DNA of 64,000 nt from CAVPLM01 sp963713545 (GTDB lineage: Bacteria > Actinomycetota > Thermoleophilia > RBG-16-64-13): the NCBI GenBank assembly GCA_963713545.1, contig CAVQME010000001.1, forward strand, positions 124,001 through 188,000, in the 5' to 3' direction. The stretch's first letter is position 1; each line of letters begins with the position of its first letter. The notes below the pieces were generated by a model that was given only the letters and a program-made list of their open reading frames with translations, was not told the DNA's origin and ran no database searches. The translations under genes and the position numbers were made by a program. This document shows positions 35,445-43,101 of the stretch, piece by piece.

Positions 35445-35822
35445 CTACTTGACCTCGATCTCCGCGCCGACTTCTTCCAGCTGTTTCTTGGTATCTTCGG
35501 CCTCGTCCTTGTTGACACCCTGCTTGACCGGGTTGGGCGCGCCGTCGACCAGGTCCTTGGCTTCTTTCAGGCCCAGGCCCGTGAGAGCCCGCACGACCTT
35601 GATGACCTGGATCTTCTTCTCTCCGGCAGCCTTGAGGATGACGTCGAACTCAGTCTTCTCTTCTTCCTCGACCGCGGCGGCAGCCGCGCCGGCCGGAGCG
35701 GCGGCCATAGCCATAGGCATGGCGGCGCTCACGCCAAATTCCTCTTCTAGAGCCTTGACGAGGGTCGAAAGCTCCAGCACCGACATCTTCTTGATCTCTT
35801 CGATGAGCTCCTGAGGGGTCAC
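35445..35822 (-). CDS. rplL: 50S ribosomal protein L7/L12
   Basis: A 125-residue stalk protein that recruits translation GTPases. It has an N-terminal dimerisation helix, an Ala-rich hinge ('AMAAAPAGAAAAAVEEEE') and the C-terminal domain ('GLGLKEAKDLVDGAPNPVKQ'). The start is GTG 35822. It is coupled to rplJ. Confidence 0.97.
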   Translation of the reverse strand: MTPQELIEEIKKMSVLELSTLVKALEEEFGVSAAMPMAMAAAPAGAAAAAVEEEEKTEFDVILKAAGEKKIQVIKVVRALTGLGLKEAKDLVDGAPNPVKQGVNKDEAEDTKKQLEEVGAEIEVK

Positions 35823-35903
35823 CTTAGCTCAGCTCCTTCCTATCTCACTCACGTACTTTCGCTACGTACTCTTGAGCCCAAGGGCGCGTCCTAGGCGCGG
35901 ACC

Positions 35904-36428
35904 TCAGGCGGCGTTTGCTTTCTGCTCGTGCACCTGACCAAGCACCATGACCAGTCCCCTGATGGGACCGTTCAGGACGCCTACCAGGCCCGTCAGCGGA
36001 GCGGCGATCGTGCCGACCAACTGAGCGATGAGCTGCTCGCGGCTCGGCAGGGCGGCCAGCTTCTCCACCTCGGGCGCCGTCAGCATGGAACGCTGCAGCT
36101 TGCCCCCGCGGACGGCGGCCTTCTTCTTCTCCTTGATGAAGTCCTGGATAGTCTTGGCCACCCGCACGGGATCGCCATGGCAATAGGCGATGGCCGTGGG
36201 CCCTTTCAGGAGCTCGTCCAGACCCTCCACCCCCGCGTCGGCGGCGGCGATCTTGGCAAGGGTGTTCTTCACCACCTTGAGGCTGGCATCGACCTTCGCC
36301 AAGCGGGCCCGGAGCTCGGTGGCCTCCGAGAATGTAAGTCCCCGGTAGTCAACGAAGTAGTAGACGTCCGTGGCCTTGAGGTCGGCCGCTATCTCCCTGA
36401 CCGCTTCGACCTTGTCCGGTCTCGGCAT
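35904..36428 (-). CDS. rplJ: 50S ribosomal protein L10
   Basis: A 174-residue base of the L7/L12 stalk and usual translational repressor of its own operon. 'VYYFVDYRGLTFSEATELRA' and 'SLKVVKNTLAKIAA' are conserved; the C-terminal helix binds L12 dimers. The ATG has a strong GGAGG and lies downstream of a structured leader of about 175 nt. Confidence 0.97.
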   Translation of the reverse strand: MPRPDKVEAVREIAADLKATDVYYFVDYRGLTFSEATELRARLAKVDASLKVVKNTLAKIAAADAGVEGLDELLKGPTAIAYCHGDPVRVAKTIQDFIKEKKKAAVRGGKLQRSMLTAPEVEKLAALPSREQLIAQLVGTIAAPLTGLVGVLNGPIRGLVMVLGQVHEQKANAA

Positions 36429-36604
36429 ACTGTTTCACCTCCTTCAAGCAAATCGTCCACCTCCGATAGCAGAGGCGGACGATGACGTGAACAGGCTCCA
36501 ACAAGCCGTTATGTCGGTCTCACTCTGCCTCGGCTGGCGGGTCGGCCCAAAGACCTCACCGCTTCTGCCGCCGTGACGGCACCAGCTGTCTCTGGCGGAT
36601 AACG
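36429..36604 (-). ncRNA. Probable L10 leader (autoregulatory mRNA element)
   Basis: Between the predicted rplJ promoter and the rplJ start lies an untranslated leader of about 175 nt. Its 3' part folds into a 9-bp stem (36455-36463 with 36472-36480, one G-U pair) just before the Shine-Dalgarno. Leaders here bind the L10-L12 complex in many bacteria. I have not matched it to a covariance model. Confidence 0.5.
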
Positions 36605-36610
36605 ACGGGG

Positions 36611-36639
36611 AGTATACCCCGCTACGCTTCTTCTTCCAA
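36611..36639 (-). promoter_or_regulatory. Putative rplJL promoter inside the rplA 3' end
   Basis: On the minus strand TTGGAA (36634-36639) and TATACT (36611-36616) are separated by 17 bp. The -35 lies in the last codons of rplA and the -10 just past its stop. This would give rplJ-rplL a start of their own, as in many bacteria. Confidence 0.55.
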
Positions 36640-37335
36640 CAGGGCCCGGGTCTTGGAGGTGTCCAGGGGGACGCCGGGGCCCATGGTGGTGGTCATGGTG
36701 ATGCTGCGCAGGTACTTGCCTTTGGCGGCGGCGGGTTTGGCCCGGACGATCTCCCCGAGCACCTCGCTGTAATTGGCCACCAACTGCTCGGCTTCGAAGG
36801 ACTTCTTGCCCACGATCAGGTGCACGACCCCGAACTTGTCGGTGCGGTACTCCACCTTGCCAGCCTTCATGTCCTGCACGGCCTTGCCCACTTCGAAAGT
36901 CACTGTGCCCGCCTTGGGGTTCGGCATGAGACCACGGGGACCGAGCACCCGACCCAGCTTACCCACCACTCCCATCATGTCAGGCGTGGCGATGGCCGCG
37001 TCGAAATCGAGCATGCCACCTTCCACCTGGGCGGCCAGGTCTTCGGCGCCCACCAGGTCGGCGCCGGCAGCCTCAGCCTCGGTGGCCTTCTCCCCCTTGG
37101 CGAAGACAGCCACTCGTACGGTCTTGCCGGTACCATGAGGCAGCATGACTGTGCCCCGCACCTGCTGGTCGGCGTGACGAGGATTGACTCCCAGCTTGAT
37201 GTGGGCTTCCACGGTCTCGTCGAAGTTGGCCGTAGTCATGCCCTTCAGCAACTTGGCTGCCTCCAAAGGCGTATAGAAGCGACCCGGCTCGATCGCTTTC
37301 TTGGCTTCCTGGAAGCGCTTGGAATCCTTGCTCAA
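36622..37335 (-). CDS. rplA: 50S ribosomal protein L1
   Basis: A 237-residue stalk protein that moves deacylated tRNA at the E site and represses its own operon in E. coli. 'GTGKTVRVAVFAKGEKATEA' and 'GRVLGPRGLMPNPKAGTVT' are diagnostic. The start is TTG 37335 with GGAGG upstream. Confidence 0.97.
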   Translation of the reverse strand: MSKDSKRFQEAKKAIEPGRFYTPLEAAKLLKGMTTANFDETVEAHIKLGVNPRHADQQVRGTVMLPHGTGKTVRVAVFAKGEKATEAEAAGADLVGAEDLAAQVEGGMLDFDAAIATPDMMGVVGKLGRVLGPRGLMPNPKAGTVTFEVGKAVQDMKAGKVEYRTDKFGVVHLIVGKKSFEAEQLVANYSEVLGEIVRAKPAAAKGKYLRSITMTTTMGPGVPLDTSKTRALLEEEA

Positions 37336-37385
37336 CGTACTACCTCCTGGTGGTCAGACGGGCCACGAAGCCCTCCCACCCTCAG

Positions 37386-37402
37386 GCCCGCCGGTGGCGG
37401 GC
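37386..37402 (-). other. Small hairpin between rplK and rplA
   Basis: A 7-bp GC stem (GCCCGCC-GGT-GGCGGGC) lies in the 77-bp gap 51 bases before the rplA start. It could be an L1 recognition site or merely a spacer structure. Confidence 0.3.
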
Positions 37403-37412
37403 TCTTGCCAAC

Positions 37413-37838
37413 TTACTCCACTACTGTGACGCCCATGCTGCGCGCCGTGCCGGCCAGGATGTTCATGGCGGCTTCGATGTCGAGCGCATTGAGGTCGGGC
37501 ATCTTCACCTCGGCGATCTGCCGGAGCTGGTCCCTGGTGATCTTGCCCACCTTCTCCTTACGGGGGTTGCTGGCCCCCTTGGCTATGCCGGCAGCCTGGC
37601 GGATGAGGACCGCGGCCGGTGCGGTCTTAAGGACGAAGGTGAAAGAACGGTCTTCATAGACCGTCAACTCCACGGGAACCACCTGGTCGATGCGGTCCTG
37701 AGTGGCCGCGTTGTAGGCCTTGCAGAACTCCATGATGTTGACGCCGTGCTGGCCCAAAGCGGGACCCACCGGGGGCGCCGGGCTGGCCTTGCCGCCCACG
37801 ATCTGTAACTTGACTATCGCCCGTACCTTCTTGGCCAC
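37413..37838 (-). CDS. rplK: 50S ribosomal protein L11
   Basis: A 141-residue GTPase-centre protein. 'KLQIVGGKASPAPPVGPALG' and 'GQHGVNIMEFCKAYNAAT' are universal. The start is GTG 37838. It is followed by rplA. Confidence 0.97.
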   Translation of the reverse strand: MAKKVRAIVKLQIVGGKASPAPPVGPALGQHGVNIMEFCKAYNAATQDRIDQVVPVELTVYEDRSFTFVLKTAPAAVLIRQAAGIAKGASNPRKEKVGKITRDQLRQIAEVKMPDLNALDIEAAMNILAGTARSMGVTVVE

Positions 37839-37882
37839 CTTGACTCTCCGTCTCTATCTTTGGGATCCGCGGCCCGACCGAC

Positions 37883-38407
37883 CTAGATCTTCTTGACCTG
37901 CTCGAAACCAAGCTCGGTCGGTGTGTCCCTTCCGAAGATGGACACCATGACCTTCAACTTGCTCTGCTCGATATTGACCTCGGACACTTCCCCCGTGAAG
38001 TCGGTGAGAGGCCCGCTCACCACCCGCACCTGGTCACCTACCACGAACTCCGCCTTCGCTTTGGGTTTCTCTACCGTGGAGGTGTGCAGGATGCGGTCGA
38101 CCTCCGAGGGCATGAGCGGGGTCGGCTTGTTCTCCGATCCCACGAAACCGGTGACCCCGGGAGTGTTCTTGACAAGTGACCAGGAGTCATCGGTGATGAT
38201 CATCTTGACCAGCAGGTAGCCCGGGAAGATGCGCTTCTCCACCTGCACCTTCTCGCCGCCTTTCGTCTCCACCACCTGCTCGGTCGGCACGACGATCTCT
38301 TCGAAGTACTGCGCCTGGTTCATCGACTGGATGCGGTGCTCCAAGTTCGCGCGGGCCTTATTCTCGTGGCCCGAGTACGTGTTGATGACGTACCACTTTG
38401 CATCCAT
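37883..38407 (-). CDS. nusG: Transcription elongation/termination factor NusG
   Basis: A 174-residue protein that binds RNA polymerase through its N-terminal NGN domain ('WYVINTYSGHENKARANLEH', 'FPGYLLVKM') and couples to Rho or S10 through the C-terminal KOW domain ('GDQVRVVSGPLTDFTGEVSE'). It has the standard short two-domain form. It lies between secE and rplK. Confidence 0.97.
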   Translation of the reverse strand: MDAKWYVINTYSGHENKARANLEHRIQSMNQAQYFEEIVVPTEQVVETKGGEKVQVEKRIFPGYLLVKMIITDDSWSLVKNTPGVTGFVGSENKPTPLMPSEVDRILHTSTVEKPKAKAEFVVGDQVRVVSGPLTDFTGEVSEVNIEQSKLKVMVSIFGRDTPTELGFEQVKKI

Positions 38408-38449
38408 GGCTGTGATGGCTCCCGGCGGTGTTGGACTGGAGTCCGTGGA

Positions 38450-38770
38450 TCAGCCCAGCCCGACGACTTGCACGAGCGCGTTCCAGATGAAGTCGAACAC
38501 CCCGATATACACGGCGGCTATGATGACGGCGATGATGACCACCCCGGTGGACTGCAGCAGTTCCCTGCGCGGCGGCCAGGTGACCTTGCTCATCTCGATC
38601 TTGACTTCGCGCAGGAATGTGCGGATACGGCCGTGAGGCTTGGTGCTCACGGTCCCCCGTGGAGCCGACGACGGACGCACGGCCGCGAGCCGCGAAGACG
38701 CGCTCTTCTTGGCCCCGGCCTGCTTGGACGGAGCCTCGCTCGCTGATTTGTCGCTCACTATCTTTGCCAT
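38450..38770 (-). CDS. secE: Preprotein translocase subunit SecE
   Basis: A 106-residue protein. The first 45 residues are Ser/Ala/Lys-rich and disordered. The conserved amphipathic 'FLREVKIEMSKVTWPPRREL' precedes one transmembrane helix ('GVVIIAVIIAAVYIGVFDFI'). This is the single-helix form typical of Gram-positives. Its neighbour tRNA-Trp and nusG are the usual context. Confidence 0.95.
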   Translation of the reverse strand: MAKIVSDKSASEAPSKQAGAKKSASSRLAAVRPSSAPRGTVSTKPHGRIRTFLREVKIEMSKVTWPPRRELLQSTGVVIIAVIIAAVYIGVFDFIWNALVQVVGLG

Positions 38771-38798
38771 CGTCTCTACTCTTACTTGAGGGGAGGAG

Positions 38799-38874
38799 TG
38801 GCAGGGCAGGAGGGATTCGAACCCCCAACATCCGGTTTTGGAGACCGGCGCTCTACCGTTGGAGCTACTGCCCT
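38799..38874 (-). tRNA. tRNA-Trp (CCA anticodon)
   Basis: A complete cloverleaf on the minus strand. The acceptor stem AGGGCAG pairs with CTGCCCT, the anticodon loop reads CTCCAAA with anticodon CCA, and the T arm contains GGTTCGAATCC. The 3' CCA is encoded. Position between rpmG and secE is conserved in many bacteria. Confidence 0.95.
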
Positions 38875-38900
38875 ACGCCTAGCCTTGTCCCGATGCCGGA

Positions 38901-39050
38901 CTATTTGGTCTCCTTGTGGGCCGTCACCGTATCGCACCACTTGCAGTACTTGCGCAGTTCGATCCGTTCGGGGTCGTTGCGCTTGTTCTTCATGGTCGTG
39001 TAATTACGGCGCTTGCATTCTTGGCAGGCCATCGTTACCCGTACCCGCAT
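38901..39050 (-). CDS. rpmG: 50S ribosomal protein L33 (zinc form)
   Basis: A 49-residue protein starting 'MRVRVTMACQECKRRNYTTM' and ending in 'VTAHKETK'. Two CxxC pairs, 'CQEC' and 'CKWC', form the zinc site of the C+ form. It lies between tRNA-Met and tRNA-Trp. Confidence 0.95.
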   Translation of the reverse strand: MRVRVTMACQECKRRNYTTMKNKRNDPERIELRKYCKWCDTVTAHKETK

Positions 39051-39104
39051 TACTTCACCACTCCCTAGTCATTAAACGCCCGTGCATGCTACCACAAACA
39101 CAGG

Positions 39105-39178
39105 TAGCGGCGAGAGGACTCGAACCTCTGACACGCGGATTATGATTCCGCTGCTCTGACCGACTGAGCTACGCCGCC
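39105..39178 (-). tRNA. tRNA-Met (CAT anticodon, elongator-like)
   Basis: A cloverleaf with acceptor GGCGGCG, D arm 'GCTCAGTCGGTCAGAGC', anticodon stem CGGAA and loop with CAT, and T arm GAGGTTCGAGTCCTC. The first acceptor pair is G-U, so it lacks the C1-A72 mismatch of the initiator and looks like an elongator. A tRNA-Ile2 read by lysidine cannot be fully excluded. CCA is not encoded. Confidence 0.9.
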
Positions 39179-39184
39179 CCGTCA

Positions 39185-39260
39185 TGGAGCCCCCACTCGG
39201 ATTTGAACCGAGGACCCCTTCCTTACCATGGAAGTGCTCTGCCAACTGAGCTATGGAGGC
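39185..39260 (-). tRNA. tRNA-Thr (GGT anticodon)
   Basis: Acceptor GCCTCCA pairs with TGGGGGC, the anticodon stem is CTTCC/GGAAG with loop ATGGTAA, anticodon GGT. The discriminator is T and CCA is encoded. It lies in the tRNA cluster upstream of rpmG. Confidence 0.95.
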
Positions 39261-39318
39261 CCGTCGCGCCGGCTCCCCGCCGGCCGCTACTCCGGCCACA
39301 GCCACCGGCGGATCGTGA

Positions 39319-39403
<85 letters not shown>

Positions 39404-39434
39404 ACGCGTGAACCCCACGCGGAGGCGAACTCGC

Positions 39435-39463
39435 ATGATACCCAAACGATAGGGTCATTTCAA
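39435..39463 (-). promoter_or_regulatory. Putative promoter of the tRNA-Tyr/Thr/Met-rpmG-tRNA-Trp-secE-nusG operon
   Basis: TTGAAA (39458-39463) and TATCAT (39435-39440) lie 17 bp apart on the minus strand, about 32 bp before the tRNA-Tyr 5' end. This is the only good promoter I find upstream of the whole block. Confidence 0.6.
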
Positions 39464-39469
39464 GAAAGG

Positions 39470-39499
39470 CCGGGGCTCCGGCAACGCCCGGAGCCCCGG
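39470..39499 (-). terminator. Rho-independent terminator of the aquaporin gene
   Basis: A 12-bp perfect stem CCGGGGCTCCGG with its complement and a 6-nt loop lies 26 bases beyond the aqpZ stop. On the minus strand it is followed by CCTTTCTTGA, a modest T-run. Confidence 0.7.
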
Positions 39500-39524
39500 T
39501 TTCGGCAAGATCCTTCTTCGGGGG

Positions 39525-40235
39525 TCAGGCGGTCTCTGGTTCGACCTTCGGCTTTCCGATCAGATAGCGGTACAGCAATCCTCCGACTGCGCCGCCGATG
39601 ATGGGGGCTACGATGAACAACCAGAGCTGGGAGAGAGCCCAACTGCCCTGGAAGATGGCCGGCCCGATGCTCCGAGCCGGGTTGACCGAGGTGCCGGTCA
39701 CAGGGATGCAGATCAAGTGGATGAGGGCCAGGGTGAGGCCGATGGCAAGCGGGGCGAAACCCTTGGGGGCACGTGAGTCCGTCGTCCCCATGATGACGAA
39801 GATGAAGATCAGAGTGAGTACGAACTCGGCGACGAAACCAGCCGCCAGACTGTACCCTCCCGGGGAGTGCTCCCCATAGCCGTTCGAGGCGAAACGGTCG
39901 GCAGCGGAGAAACCATCCACTCCGCTCGCGATGACGAAGAGCACCGCGGCGGCCACGATGGCCCCGATCACCTGAGCCACCATATACGGGCCGACATCCT
40001 TGCCGGGGAAGCGCTTGCCCAGCCACAGCCCGAAGGTCACGGCCGGGTTGAAATGGCCTCCGGACACGTGACCCACAGCATAGGCCATGGTGACCACGGA
40101 GAGGCCGAACGCAAGTGCTATCCCCAGAAAGCCGATACCAAGCTCTGGGAAGGCGCCTGCCAGGACGGCGCTCCCGCAGCCTCCCAGTACGATCCAGAAC
40201 GTGCCGAAGAACTCGGCTATCAAGCGTTTGGCCAT
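39525..40235 (-). CDS. aqpZ: Aquaporin Z-type water/small-solute channel
   Basis: A 236-residue MIP-family membrane protein with six helices and two half-helices. Both NPA boxes are present, 'SGGHFNPAVTFGLW' and 'TGTSVNPARSIGPA'. The second box is followed by Arg of the selectivity filter, and the overall length and 'AEFFGTFWIVLGGCGSAVLA' start resemble water-selective AqpZ more than glycerol facilitators. ATG 40235 has GGAGG five to six bases upstream; GTG 40241 is an alternative. It is a single gene with its own terminator. Glycerol or other small solutes cannot be excluded. Confidence 0.9.
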   Translation of the reverse strand: MAKRLIAEFFGTFWIVLGGCGSAVLAGAFPELGIGFLGIALAFGLSVVTMAYAVGHVSGGHFNPAVTFGLWLGKRFPGKDVGPYMVAQVIGAIVAAAVLFVIASGVDGFSAADRFASNGYGEHSPGGYSLAAGFVAEFVLTLIFIFVIMGTTDSRAPKGFAPLAIGLTLALIHLICIPVTGTSVNPARSIGPAIFQGSWALSQLWLFIVAPIIGGAVGGLLYRYLIGKPKVEPETA

Positions 40236-40505
40236 GCCCACCTCCTACTCCCGAGTTTCCCTTCGCCGGTCGCCGCCCACCCGCGGTGCCCCGCCGGGAC
40301 TCGGCTCTCCCTCGGCGGAGGTTGCGAACGCACAAACCCGGCGGCCGTAACCTACTTATGCGCGCAAACCTGCCAGAATCCTTTGTGACCGCCGCCCAGA
40401 CCGGGTCGACGGCGGGCGTGAGCGTGTCTATGATGGTGCGGATCGGATGCCTGCATCGGAAACGCGGATAGGAATCGCAAAGAGAGCAAAGGCCGGGAGA
40501 TCCCC
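40236..40505. other. Divergent intergenic region aqpZ / OsmC-like gene
   Basis: Promoters for both genes should lie here. I see no consensus-like -35/-10 pair, only GC-rich sequence and a small imperfect hairpin near 40440-40455. No RNA gene or small open reading frame is convincing. Confidence 0.4.
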
Positions 40506-40928
40506 ATGCCCAGAGAACTTCGCGTGCGCGCCGTCCACCAGGGTGGCATGCACTTCCTCGCCGATACCGGCGAGCACTCGGTGCGCCTCGATTACCCCCT
40601 GCAACCAGGCGCGACTGCGGGCCCCACCCCTTTGGAGATGCTCCTTGCCAGCCTGGCCGCGTGCGCAGGCGGGACCCTGGCGATGCTGCTCCGCCGGGCG
40701 GAAGCGGCTCCCACCGGTCTCGAGGTCGAAGCCCGGGGGATACGCAGGGACGAACACCCCACCGTTCTCACCGACATCGATCTCGAGTTCGTGGTCCGCG
40801 GCCCCGGCCAGGACCCGGAAGTGGTCGCGCGGAGCCTGCGCATGGCAGAGGAACAGCTCTGCCCCGTCTGGGCCATGCTGAAGCCGGGGACGACCATCAG
40901 GTCGTCGTTCCGGATCGTGGAAGACTAG
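40506..40928 (+). CDS. OsmC/Ohr-family protein
   Basis: A 140-residue OsmC-fold protein. Family members are thiol-dependent peroxidases that reduce organic hydroperoxides. The two conserved cysteines are visible, one in 'EMLLASLAACAGGTLAMLL' and one in 'AEEQLCPVWAML'. 'GPTPLEMLLASLAAC' is the typical helix. It belongs to the OsmC-like branch, not the Ohr branch, by overall look. The start ATG is preceded by GGGAG. Its last bases overlap the 3' end of the convergent larA-like gene by four bases. The physiological substrate is unknown; oxidative stress defence would suit an anaerobe handling polyphenols. Confidence 0.88.
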   Translation: MPRELRVRAVHQGGMHFLADTGEHSVRLDYPLQPGATAGPTPLEMLLASLAACAGGTLAMLLRRAEAAPTGLEVEARGIRRDEHPTVLTDIDLEFVVRGPGQDPEVVARSLRMAEEQLCPVWAMLKPGTTIRSSFRIVED

Positions 40929-42199
40929 CTGCGCACCCGGGGTACGGTGATGCTGGCCTCTTTCAGAAAGAGGACCTGTGCGTCATCGCCCTGCCTGGCC
41001 AAAGCTGCGTCAACGGCTGCCTGCACACCGGCGAAGGGGGTCATGAACATGGCCCGCACGTCCTCGTCCGGGAGCGAGGTCACCGCCCAGATCTCCGCCC
41101 GTTCGAGGACCGCTGCGATGCGCGTGGCCTGGTGTGCACCCAGCCGGTACCCCTCTTGACCGGCGCGCTCGAGAGCCTCCGCGGGCGACCCGGCCCCCGC
41201 CAGTATCTCGAACAAGATCTGGTTCTCCCCCAGACCGAAGGGGCACTCGGACACCAGAATGAGGACGCCCCCGTCTTTGACGGCCAGTGCCCCGCTCTGG
41301 AGAACTTTGTAGGTCTGATAGAAATTGCAGTCCATCGGGTGGGTCGCGACGGCTACCACGATCTCGATACGCCGCTCTATGTCGAGGACGAACTGCTTGT
41401 CGGCCACCGCGACAGCCTGGCGGAAGGTGTCGTCCAAAGAGCCGGCGGCGGCGAAGCCCATGCGGTGCTCCTTGTCGAGCACCAGTTGGATGGAGAAGAC
41501 CTGTTTGCCCGCAGTGCCCACAGCCGTCGCTTCCTCGAGATCCTCGTGCACGGGGTTTCCTCCCAAAACGAGGGTCTCAGAGCCGGCCTGCATCGTGAGC
41601 TTGTGGTTGGCCCAGACGGTCTCGTGCCCGGCTAGTCCGGGGAACAACGACTTGCGCCCGCCCGTGTAACCGGCGAAGTAGTGCGGCTCTACGGAGTTGA
41701 TGAGGAGTACGCTCCGGGCCTCCGCCAGGAGTCGGTTGACCCAGATCTCGGTGCCACGCGCGGTCCGGCCGAGGTGCACGAGCCTATCGGTGTCCTTGGC
41801 GTCGTGGCAGAATATGCGGTCTAAATGGGAGCGGGCAAGGTCCGGGCCGAAGATGTGCTCGATCTCAGCGGGAAGCGCCACCCTGTGGGTCCCCGTGGCG
41901 ATAACGTACGCCAGTCGGTTGCCCGGTGCCGCCAGCCAGACTTCCAGATCGGCTTGCAGCACGCGCAGGACTTCGGCCGACGGCGTGGGCCGGGTAGCGT
42001 CGTTCACCACCACGAGGAGCGGCGACGGTGCCCTAGCCAGGAACTGCTTGAAGTCTCCCTCAGGCCGCCCGATCGCCGCTCTCAGTATCCCGTCCGGATC
42101 CTCCGCCGTCCCAACGTTCGCGCCCAGAACGCCGGCCACTCGGCCGGACTCAAGCTCCACGCGAGCCGTTCCGGTCCCCCAGGGCACGTCGACCCGCAT
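40925..42199 (-). CDS. LarA-family nickel-pincer racemase/epimerase-like protein
   Basis: A 424-residue protein of the lactate racemase (LarA) family, whose members use a nickel pincer nucleotide covalently attached to a lysine. Visible motifs are 'VVVNDATRPTPSAEVL' (substrate/cofactor Asp and Arg), 'VIATGTHRVAL', 'HYFAGYTGGRKSLFPG' (the cofactor lysine, flanked by the nickel-ligand histidine region) and 'WANHKL'. The genes for cofactor synthesis (larB, larC, larE) are not in the window. The family includes enzymes acting on many 2-hydroxy acids, so lactate should not be assumed. ATG 42199 has GGAGG nine bases upstream; GTG 42205 would add two residues. Confidence 0.85.
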   Translation of the reverse strand: MRVDVPWGTGTARVELESGRVAGVLGANVGTAEDPDGILRAAIGRPEGDFKQFLARAPSPLLVVVNDATRPTPSAEVLRVLQADLEVWLAAPGNRLAYVIATGTHRVALPAEIEHIFGPDLARSHLDRIFCHDAKDTDRLVHLGRTARGTEIWVNRLLAEARSVLLINSVEPHYFAGYTGGRKSLFPGLAGHETVWANHKLTMQAGSETLVLGGNPVHEDLEEATAVGTAGKQVFSIQLVLDKEHRMGFAAAGSLDDTFRQAVAVADKQFVLDIERRIEIVVAVATHPMDCNFYQTYKVLQSGALAVKDGGVLILVSECPFGLGENQILFEILAGAGSPAEALERAGQEGYRLGAHQATRIAAVLERAEIWAVTSLPDEDVRAMFMTPFAGVQAAVDAALARQGDDAQVLFLKEASITVPRVRS

Positions 42200-42336
42200 A
42201 CTCACCTTCCTCCTCCGCCGGTGGCTCGGTCAGGGCCCAGCCTAGCGCAGACGTCTCTCCTGCGGCAAGCACCGAGGCTGCGGTTTTTCGGTAGAATCCG
42301 GCCACGGACACTTCGATCGGAGGGACGGTCGCCGCG

Positions 42337-43053
42337 ATGGAACACTACAGCTACAGCATCTCTCCCGAGATATTCGCCCGTTTTCCTGGATACGTCAGGG
42401 GAGTCGTGATCGCTCACGACGTTGACAACAGCCCCTCTCCGCCGGAATTGGTGCAGATGCTGCGGGAAGCCGAGGAGTCGGTGCGCACCCGCGTGAACCT
42501 CGAGCAGATAGCTGAGGAGCCGCGCATCAAATGCTGGCGCGAGGCGTACCGGGCTTTTGGGGCGAAGCCCGCTGAATTCCGCTCGTCCGTGGAAGCCATG
42601 GCCCGGCGGGCGCTCCGTGGGGACGAGTTGCCGGCGATCAATGCGTTGGTCGACATAGGCAACGTGATGTCCCTACGCCACCTCATCCCGGCCGGCGGGC
42701 ACGCGATCGACCTCCTGAACGGCGACATCGAACTTCGCTTCGCCACCGGCGACGAGGACTTCGTGCCCTTCGGCTCGCAAGAGGTGGAGCATCCTCTTCC
42801 GGGGGAGGTGGTCTTCGTCGAAGGGAACACCGTCCTTACTCGCCGCTGGACGTGGCGGCAGGGCAATCACACGCTGACCCTTCCAGAGACCAGGGCCATC
42901 GAGTTCAACGTGGACGGACTGCCCCCCGTCACTCGGGCCGAGATCGAGACGGCGTGCGTCGAGGTGGCCGAATTGATCCAGCGTCTCTGCGGGGGGACCA
43001 GCCGCGTCGACTACCTGACGGCCGAGACTCCCCGGATCTCTCTGGCACCATAG
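42337..43053 (+). CDS. B3/B4 tRNA-binding domain protein (PheT editing-domain homologue)
   Basis: A 238-residue free-standing B3/B4 domain related to the editing module of phenylalanyl-tRNA synthetase beta. 'CWREAYRAFGAKPAEFRSSV', 'LPAINALVDIGNVMSLRH' and 'PAGGHAIDLLNGDIELRFA' are typical of this family (COG3382). Such solo domains are thought to deacylate mischarged tRNA or bind tRNA, but few have been tested. It is divergent from the larA-like gene with 137 bp between them and convergent with the thiolase gene. A GGAGGGAC lies about 13 bases before the ATG. Confidence 0.82.
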   Translation: MEHYSYSISPEIFARFPGYVRGVVIAHDVDNSPSPPELVQMLREAEESVRTRVNLEQIAEEPRIKCWREAYRAFGAKPAEFRSSVEAMARRALRGDELPAINALVDIGNVMSLRHLIPAGGHAIDLLNGDIELRFATGDEDFVPFGSQEVEHPLPGEVVFVEGNTVLTRRWTWRQGNHTLTLPETRAIEFNVDGLPPVTRAEIETACVEVAELIQRLCGGTSRVDYLTAETPRISLAP

Positions 43054-43101
43054 GGGTGCCGCGTCGGCCTGTCGCGCGGCCGCCGAGCCTGCAACTTGTT
43101 C

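Noticed and set aside
36480..36510. GGCTTGTTG upstream of rplJ as a third copy of the rpoB/rpsL promoter element
   Set aside because: Only nine bases match and no -10 follows at 17 bp; a better rplJ promoter lies at 36611-36639.
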